64,000 nucleotides of DNA. It comes from Pyxicephalus adspersus (taxonomy: Eukaryota > Chordata > Amphibia > Anura > Pyxicephalidae). Position numbers and translations under genes: made by a program. Below, in pieces: positions 57,006 through 64,000 of the stretch; the stretch's first letter is position 1, and each line of letters begins with the position of its first letter. The notes below the pieces were generated by a model. That model saw only the letters and a list, made by a program, of their open reading frames with translations, was not told the DNA's origin and did not search any database. The stretch spans positions 122,972,612 through 123,036,611 of the forward strand of contig NC_092858.1 of NCBI RefSeq assembly GCF_032062135.1, written 5' to 3'.

Positions 57006-57290
57006 CAAATAGATAGTGTTGGTGTTCGAATTCGGGTTGTCCCTATATTCGACCCGGATATGGCTGACCCGAAAAACATTTTGTGAATTTGTGTGTAAAA
57101 TAATGTGTAAAAAATAAGTTAAGGCTTTATTGTTAAAGTAATTTATTGAATGTGTGTAATTTGTGTAACAAACTTTTATTTTTTTACAGGTTATCCCACA
57201 ATGACAGGATGATTCCCACGGCTGCATTCATTCATGAGTGCTCTGTGATTGGCTGAGGAAAGGAAATCCTGATGACACTTAAGCTGTCTT
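57006..57290. repeat. unclassified dispersed repeat (TTCGAATTCGGGTTG type)
   Basis: It begins GTGTTGGTGTTCGAATTCGG and TATTCGACCCGGATATGGC. After AT-rich filler it ends GGTTATCCCACAATGACAGG, CATTCATGAGTGCTCTGTG and ATTGGCTGAGGAAAGG. I recall such a block as repeated in frogs but cannot name its class; no inverted ends are evident. Confidence 0.4.
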
Positions 57291-59844
57291 CTCTCCACCA
57301 GGTATTTTTGCTGCTCTATCACGTACCCCAAGCACCCAGACTAAGGATTAAGCCTTATTTCAAACCTCAGAGAAGTACCAATTTCTATGGTTACCTTCCT
57401 ACCTAGGATGTTTCACTGCACTTAGAAATATCTATGCCCCAGCCAAATTTACTACAAGCAAACTACTAATTTTTAAGTCTGTCTCTGCATACTCTCTTAT
57501 AACTACATAAAAAACGATTTGCGTCTATACACCCCTGAGGAAGCCAATAGGAAAAACGTGTCGGGTTACGAGACAGCTAAAACATTTCATGACTAAATAT
57601 TAGTAGTTATATCCTGTCTATATTGGCTATCCCAATCCAATGATGGTCTAATGGGTGTGGGAAAAATTAACGTATTGTGGCATGTAACATTGTTTTGTTG
57701 TACTTATGGCTCAAAAAACATACAATACAGGTATACAACAACTGACACCATGCTGCCTAATATTTTTGTTGGGACAAACATCTGTCCTAATTGCATTTTT
57801 TTTAGAACAAACCTACAGTCCCTATCATGTATGTAACCTGAGGGCTACCTGTATTGTATTTTGCCTAAAAAAAACGTCTTTCTTGTCTATTCCTTATCTA
57901 CATTTCCAGTTTTAAGGGGTGGCTAAACAAACATTAATATTTGATCAAAGTGAGTGGGATATAATTCTACAACACTTGCACTTGGTATTTTAACACCAGC
58001 GTACCTGCCTGGATTGTAAGAGGTCACCATTAGAAATGCAGCTACACATTTTTTTGTGTTGTCTTGTAGTCTTATACCACTGAAAATTTCTACATATGCC
58101 AGTAAAATTGTACAGATTAAAACCATAGCTCGGGTGAATGTCACAATGTGACAGTTACTACAGTTTCCTGCAAAATGGTAGGTGATAAGAGCCTTTGTAG
58201 TCACACCAGAGAGATTCAAATGACCCAAGTGTATTCTTAAGCTGAGCTTTTCCTTTACATTCATAAATAAGTTCATATCCTAAATCAAACTACCATCTAT
58301 TATTTCGGGAAACTATTGGGTCAGCACAATTTCCTACAGAGGGATAGTCAACAGCATGCACAGCCTTTTGTTCCTACGATAAACTATAATTTATGCTGTG
58401 GGCTGTATTTCCTGGTGGCAGGAACAAGGGCTTTCCTGTTGGCAAAGGGTGTATATTTCAGTATGTATATTTTTTTCTGCAGCCAGTAGCATTCTGTGTG
58501 GCATGTGTATGCAATTGTAAATTTAATGTGGGTGAAGATGTACAGATATGAAAATGGGAAAACTGTCCAAAAGACAGCAAGAGGGAGGTTATCAAAAATG
58601 GCCAGAGAGAGTCAGAAGTGGGCAAGGGTATTGTCTGCAAGGGCCACTGACTTAAAATTAAAGCCGTCCAATATGACCTGCTAACAAAGGTTCCCATCAT
58701 GTCTTAAGCTTTGTGGGCTTGCTGCATGCCTAAAAGTGGTATTTAAGGCCAGTAAATGTTGTACTGTGTCTGCCCTTGCCATTATGATTTATATACTAAT
58801 GAAGAAAAAGAGTATAACCTATACAATTTTTATAAGAAGAGAACACATGAGGTTAAAAAGAAAGAATGTCTCTCCTTAAACAATGTCTGTTTACTTGACA
58901 TAAACTGATATATCTGAATGATAATTCCAAAGAAAGCCCAACGAGAGCAGCATCCATAAGCAAACTCATATAAAGCAGTTATTTATCTGCCAAGAATATT
59001 TATGCACGTAATATACTTCTGTCACTGTGTTCTCATTGCTGTATTATTGAGAAATGATTCTGCAGGGCTGGGTACATTTTTTTTCATAAACTGACAATTT
59101 AGATTTTATATTCTCCCAATGCCATCGTTGATGATCTGTTCTTTTGTTCAAGTTTAACAAGAAATAAACATTTTATAACTGCAGGCTGAAGTGCTGCGTA
59201 AAGCAGTACACACATAAAGTGGATTACAAAATCCTTTAAGCAAAACAAAAAGACCAAGGGCTGCTTCTTGAGTGCATATTTGCCATAGGAATCAGGCTTA
59301 TTTGCATATTCACCACAGTCATGAGAAAAAGAAAGCACACCATCTTCCAATTTTACAGTTTTATGTATAAGGACATATTGAAAACTCATCTGCACGGTAG
59401 CAGGTTTTAGAACTTATTTAAACCTAATAGGTGTATACACCCATGGTTCAATGATTTGCAGACCCAACTTTAGCAAAAATACCTTGAGGTATTTACTTTC
59501 TTCATACCTCACCCTCTCATATCACTGTAAAGGAATTTTGTAAAATAGATAATAAAGGAGATAAAAAGATAAAGTGCAATTTGTCATGGGTTGTTGTTCA
59601 TTTAAGGTTGTATTTACCTGATTTTTAAGGTATAGATGGTCTTTTTATGTCCTAATATGCAAAAGCTTAGAATTCAAACAGGGTGCATTTTTTATTATGA
59701 CTATAGATACCTATTTTCACTTGGCAATATGGTTATACATATAATTATTCAAATGTATTTCACAAAAATGCAGACCTTTGCAAATACAAAAAAAAATGTA
59801 TATTGTAAGTTGTGCCAATTATCCTCCCCATACTGCGTTCATTG
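57291..59844. other. mostly AT-rich stretch, one retroelement-like motif
   Basis: CACCCCTGAGGAAGCCAATA followed by AACGTGTCGGGTTACGAG at about 57530-57575 is a motif common in vertebrate repeats; its class is not assigned. The 117-aa minus frame at 57923-58276 has no domain I recognise. No gene is annotated. Confidence 0.35.
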
Positions 59845-60031
59845 AGCTGTACACTATACCTGACAATGGCAGCACCTGGAGCCATATGCTATGGATGGTA
59901 ATGGCAGGTATAGTATATTTATCATTGAATCCAGCTGGCCCAAAATGACTGGCATAACAAACAGCTCAGCAAATCCAGCCAGTGCCCAATGACAGCCTAT
60001 CATTGGCCATTGGCTAAATTTGCTGAGCTGC
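59845..60031. repeat. foldback element with 31-bp inner arms
   Basis: CAGCTCAGCAAATCCAGCC.. (59962-59992) pairs with 60000-60030 (..TGGCTAAATTTGCTGAGCTG) at 27 of 31 positions around a 7-bp loop. Upstream, ACTATACCTGACAATGGC (about 59853-59870) and ATGGCAGGTATAGTAT (about 59901-59916) form a second inverted pair. Words are shared with 23020-23090, suggesting one family. Confidence 0.65.
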
Positions 60032-60195
60032 ATGCTTTACCAGGTGGGAAGGTTTAACTTTAGGTTTAGGGTTTAGATGTTAGAAAGTCTTGTGCACTTC
60101 TGTACCCCAGGTACAGCTTCACTTTGTACCTGGTGTACAGGGATTTCACCATCTGATGCTGGAGACATTCAAGTACAATTAAAGAGGAATTAACT
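60032..60195. other. spacer with short inverted repeat
   Basis: GTACCCCAGGTACA and TGTACCTGGTGTAC at about 60101-60135 are imperfect complements. Nothing else is recognised. Confidence 0.35.
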
Positions 60196-60384
60196 GAAAA
60201 GTGCCTAGAAAAAAAAAAAATACACTTACCTTCAATACTGCAGGGCAGTCTGATCCATCCGGGGGTGTCTTGCATCAGGTCCCGCGTTGTCCTGGAATCC
60301 ATCCATGCACCGCCATCTTCTCCTCTTCTTCCTGGTTCTTCATCTTATGTCACTCGACCCAGGCGCAAGGTCAGGTGACGTAGG
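60196..60384. mobile_element. fragment of a GC-rich frog DNA repeat
   Basis: AAAATACACTTACCTTCAAT, then CAGGGCAGTCTGATCCATCC, GTCCTGGAATCCATCCATGC, GCCATCTTCTCCTCTTCTTC and TCAGGTGACGTAGGATGG. Similar 'CTTACC..CATCTTC..CTTCTTCC' blocks occur within the piggyBac-type elements here (22141-22200). It is cut at the point where the L1 sequence begins, so the L1 copy probably inserted into it. Confidence 0.45.
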
Positions 60385-61140
60385 ATGGAAAAAAAACTGT
60401 GTTGGAGATGCTCAATAGCTACGGGTACTTTGCTACATATATTTTGTGAGTGTCCTTTATTATGCCCAATCTGGGATACAGTCCAGTCGATAACCCAACA
60501 GATGACAGACATACACATACCAAATGATCCAGCATTTTTTATCCTTCAGCACAACTCCTTCTCAGCTAAAACTTACAAAAGATCAGGGATCAGATACCTG
60601 ATCGTGGAAGCCTCATCCTGCATTGGTGCGTATTGGCGGAAAGTGCGGCTGTGGCTTCGACGAGTTCATGAGATCCATAGAATGGAAGATTTGATCTCCT
60701 CGGCCAGAGGCTCCCATAGAAATTTTTTTAACACTTGGTTCTATTGGTCTGAATTCTGCTCCTCACAGGAATATATAGACCTGGGCCCCTCCCCACAAGT
60801 TTATTTGCCCCCCCCCCTTTTTTTTCTTTCCTCATCCTTTTCTTCCCTTCCCCTTTCTTACCCCTGTGTTTCAGTTTTATTTTTTGATACATTTAAAAAT
60901 TGTATGTCTTTAAATATCTTAAATATCTTGATGTTCATATCCCCCCGGAAATTACTTACACTTGTTTTGTGGGTATCAATCTTTGTTGTTGGTACTAGAC
61001 ACTGTTTATTGTTCATATAAACATTTTCTTTTTTCTGTTTTTTATTTATTTTGTATTACATATCTAAAATATGTGGTAGTTATTATTTCCTTTTTCGCTT
61101 GTATTCTTGTAATGTATTTCTCTAAATAAAAAATGTTTAA
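60385..61140 (+). pseudogene. L1-type LINE, 5'-truncated ORF2 C-terminus and 3' tail
   Basis: The plus-strand frame (211 codons, stop ending at 61020) starts with a CCHC-type zinc knuckle: CWRC at residues 6-9, GTLLHIFCECPLL at residues 14-26, giving C6-x2-C9-x8-H18-x4-C23. It continues with WDTVQSITQ, residues typical of the ORF2 C-terminus (RYLIVEASSCIGAYWRK; MEDLISSARGSHRNFFNTWF; YWSEF), and a Pro/Ser-rich end. The rest is a T-rich 3' UTR ending AATAAAAAATGTTTAAAAAT and A-rich repeats near 61140. The reverse transcriptase and endonuclease are missing, as usual for a 5'-truncated insertion. The frame is intact over its length, so this copy is younger than the ORF1 remnant at 17750-18680. 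No target duplication was resolved. Confidence 0.85.
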
Positions 61141-63864
61141 AAATAAATAATTAAATAAAATAATTAGGAACTAAAAAAAAAAGGACCTTACTGGAGAAGA
61201 GAATCTATCAACATATATATCAACATAATCTGAGTTTACTAGTGAGTTGTGTTAGAGTTGCAGTAAATGTAGTTTCTGTTTCAAAAGTATAGTGTATCAC
61301 TGTCTAAATGGGCTTGCGTTCCAGTCTGAAATGCAAGCACTCCAGTTAATGGTGGCGCACTTCCAGTTAGCTCCCCGATGTTGTGTCATAGCAGAAGTGA
61401 GGAGAATAACATTGGAGAAGAATAGAAGGATTTGACCAGAGCTCATGTACATAATGTATCTGAACAAAGTTTGGTTTGCCATGTTGAATGTTGGAGGTTT
61501 ACATTTTCATGTTTTAAATTGTCTAAACAAGATGACTTTGTTTATCCAATGTCTATTGTACTGATGTAACGATGATACCAGATCAAATTCAGGTATTTAC
61601 ACTGCTTAAATAATTTTGTTTATTAAATATTAATGATCCTATAGCTTCATGAATGTGTGTCTTTTATATCTGCTTAGAGTTTAGATTTAATGCTCAGAGT
61701 ATTTTAGTGTTTACTTTCCCTTTGCTTTTTATGTTAATTTTTGTCATAGCCATGAGGCTCTAAATATGTTGCTACAGCATAAATAAATATAATAAAAATA
61801 GAATGGAATATTTTTTAATGCTTATTCTTCAACTGAAAATTTTAATTGTAGACAGCCTATTTATACACCTATTTAAATTACTTTTTATCTACCTAAACAT
61901 AGACAATTTATAATTACATACAATATACAGTACAATATAATGTTCAACAGTTCTCAAAACAACTGATGCTTAGCCCAATAGACAGTTCCTGCCCTAAAAT
62001 GTACTTTAATAAACTGTTGAGCTGATAAGCTATGATGGTGGAGCATCAGTTCTCTCCTCCAATCAACAAACTCGATTTAAAAAATTTGCAGCAATGGAAT
62101 GGAATGTAATACTTACTACCTGACTGGTTTATAATGCTGTCCCTTGCTGTTCAAACCTAAATGCTTCTGTGAGGAGGATTACAGGAGTATGACACAAAGA
62201 CAAACAAGGCACTTTTCAAATTAATTTATTTAGGTATTATATAAAGCCAAACTCCAGGCACAAGCACTTTATAATATTTGAAGCTGCCAAAGATTCCTGT
62301 GCCACATAAGGCAAATATCATCATGCAGGCATTTAGTTTAGGTATGCCAATAAGTCAAAAAGAAGCTTTACTTCCTGGATGCTATGTATGTAAGGGCTGC
62401 AAGTCCCATAGACCCCAGTGTGTACCCTTCTTCTCCTCTCCATACAGAAGAGGAAACAGAGTCTGGGGCCATGTATTTTGCAAATGGTAAGGAGAAAAGA
62501 GAGGTAGAAACATGACCACAGTGACGGGACTATGAGACCTAGATCAAGAATCCTTCCATCCCCCGGAAAGTACAATGGAAGCTGTACTACCCTTTGCATG
62601 TAAACTAGCTGGTGTGAAAGACATACTGTAGATGTTTCCCTGCGTGATATAATTGTGATTGTTCTTTGAGACACTGGAACATTTAGTTGCTGTAAACATG
62701 TTAAGGTAATTATGTCTGGAGTTAGGCTTTATTACATAAGTGGATCCACTGAAGATCTTTTACAACTGCCCTCACTTGCAATTTGGAGGTGGCCCTATAT
62801 GACCCAAAACATTATTGATAAAAACAATACTAATGTTCAATAATTCAAGTTTTAGATCCTTTCCTATTGCATGCAGACACTTCACTATGTAAAGCAAAGA
62901 TTGCTCCAATGTCTGAGGGTGGCAACATTCATTAGCGTTTTCCCACTGATAGCTTTATGGCACAGTCTAATCAGTAACAACAACTGAAGAATAGTTTGCT
63001 ACTGTTCAACAGATGAAATCCTAAATAAAGTCATACATCGACTCTGCATTTTGTATTCTTTCCATTAAATTACATAGAATGTTAAACTATAATTTGCTCC
63101 GTGCCACATTAATAAGTTATTTCCCTGGGCTTGTTCACCTTGAACACATTTTCTGAGAAAGGAAAGCTGCTTTTTGTTCTTTTTTCCTGGAGTTATCTGT
63201 GTTCCCATTTAGTATGCATTCTGCTATTTGAGAAAGAAGAGTGTGGTTAAATGTAAGATGTAACAAACAAAACATTTTGCATATTAAGCTTTCAAAATGT
63301 GTGAATGATGGTATTGTGTACAGTGCTGTTTTCCTGCTGCTTCATATCACTGTGAATAATGAATGTGCAAATGTGAAAACATCAAACATTTTGACTTCAC
63401 TGCTGGTAAACGGATAAAGACTCCTTCAAAAAACGGCACCAGGAGAATTCTTCTGCCACAGGAAGACTCATTGACTTTAGACATGTTAGCCTACAAATAA
63501 AATAGGTTAGGGATAGAGAATAGAACTGAAATACACTGATCTTCCCTTCAGGCTTCCATAGACATTAGAAAGTAGAAAAATAAACTTTTTATTCAGCTGT
63601 AATACCAAAATTTGGAAGCCAAGAATTTTTTATTAGTTCTGTGAGCAATTAAAACTTATGTGTTATTATAGCATAATAACTTTTTATAGTAGCTGCTAAA
63701 AACGAATCCCAGGATATTGGTATGAATTAATATTCTGATCTATTCATGAAGAGATAATGGAAAAATACCAATTCAAATTATTTTAACACAAAAAAGCAAT
63801 TGATTTCATATTCATTTCATTGATTGGAAATATTTGGGTTATTAGGCTCCAAAAATTAAAAAAA
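61141..63864. other. AT-rich non-genic stretch
   Basis: No gene recognised. The 113-aa minus frame 62333-62674 and the plus frame 62278-62490 overlap a GC-richer patch (62370-62600) that matches no family I know. Confidence 0.4.
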
Positions 63865-64000
63865 TATGGGGGGGCCAGACATCCAAGCCTTGTTCCGGAG
63901 GGCACACAACTGGATTAACATCTGACTGCATGCAGCCCGATGACCAATTATGGCGAACTGGATACACACCTACTCAACCATGGGCAACATGTGGTCTCTG
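63865..64000. other. GC-richer edge, probable start of an unassigned repeat
   Basis: From GGGGGGGCCAGACATCCAAG at about 63868 the base composition changes abruptly and stays GC-richer to the window end. It contains TGCATGCAGCCCGATGACC. It is cut by the window, so its nature is open. Confidence 0.3.

Noticed and set aside
1..64000. CRISPR array, bacterial defence island, phage or operon
   Set aside because: No regularly spaced identical repeats, no ribosome-binding-site/ORF chains, and coding remnants are all eukaryotic transposons; the window is vertebrate DNA.

Overview
The window is vertebrate nuclear DNA, most likely from an anuran amphibian, and probably a ranid-type frog. That assignment is inferred from the repeat mix: Tx1/L1-type, L2-like and CR1 LINEs; a tRNA-headed SINE sharing its tail with the L2-like LINE; Ty3/gypsy-type LTRs; several Tc1 lineages; and PIF/Harbinger, piggyBac and hAT miniature elements of kinds I recall from frog genomes. 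The DNA is AT-rich, has no operon-like layout, and contains one assembly gap of 399 N. I see no complete host protein gene, no rRNA or functional tRNA gene and no CRISPR array. The long open frames are transposon remnants or chance frames; one short signal-peptide-like frame followed by a splice-donor-like site (5118-5252) is the only host-exon candidate.

Layout. 1-5.4 kb: AT-rich DNA with a Tc1 transposase remnant, the first copy of a palindromic miniature element (called palA here) and the exon candidate. 7.3-12.1 kb: a perfect 25-bp hairpin, two diverged copies of one ~300-bp segment about 2 kb apart, two inverted-repeat miniature elements (one a 424-bp Harbinger-type with TAA target duplications), and two solo LTRs, each with an exact 5-bp target duplication. 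15.7-23.8 kb: two more Tc1 remnants, a broken L1 ORF1 on the minus strand, minisatellites, a TTAA-flanked piggyBac-type element and two palA copies. 26-28.3 kb: further miniature elements. 31-36 kb: CR1 tail, a composite of two piggyBac-type copies, and the 3' end of a gypsy-like element. 37-47 kb: four palA copies, two SINE copies and an inactive L2-like LINE whose 3' tail matches the SINE tail. 49.5-50.4 kb: a CR1 remnant next to a strong 60-bp-arm foldback. 54-61 kb: another palA copy, unclassified repeats, a second foldback and a 5'-truncated L1 ORF2 end.

The region has no host pathway to reconstruct. What can be read is a record of transposition: at least nine palA copies in 64 kb, elements meeting or nested in one another, LTR pairs collapsed to solo LTRs, and a SINE/LINE pair close together. 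The best candidates for something undescribed are palA, the two hairpins (7384-7458 and 50245-50399) and the duplicated segment. Family names rest on remembered motif patterns, not on a database search.
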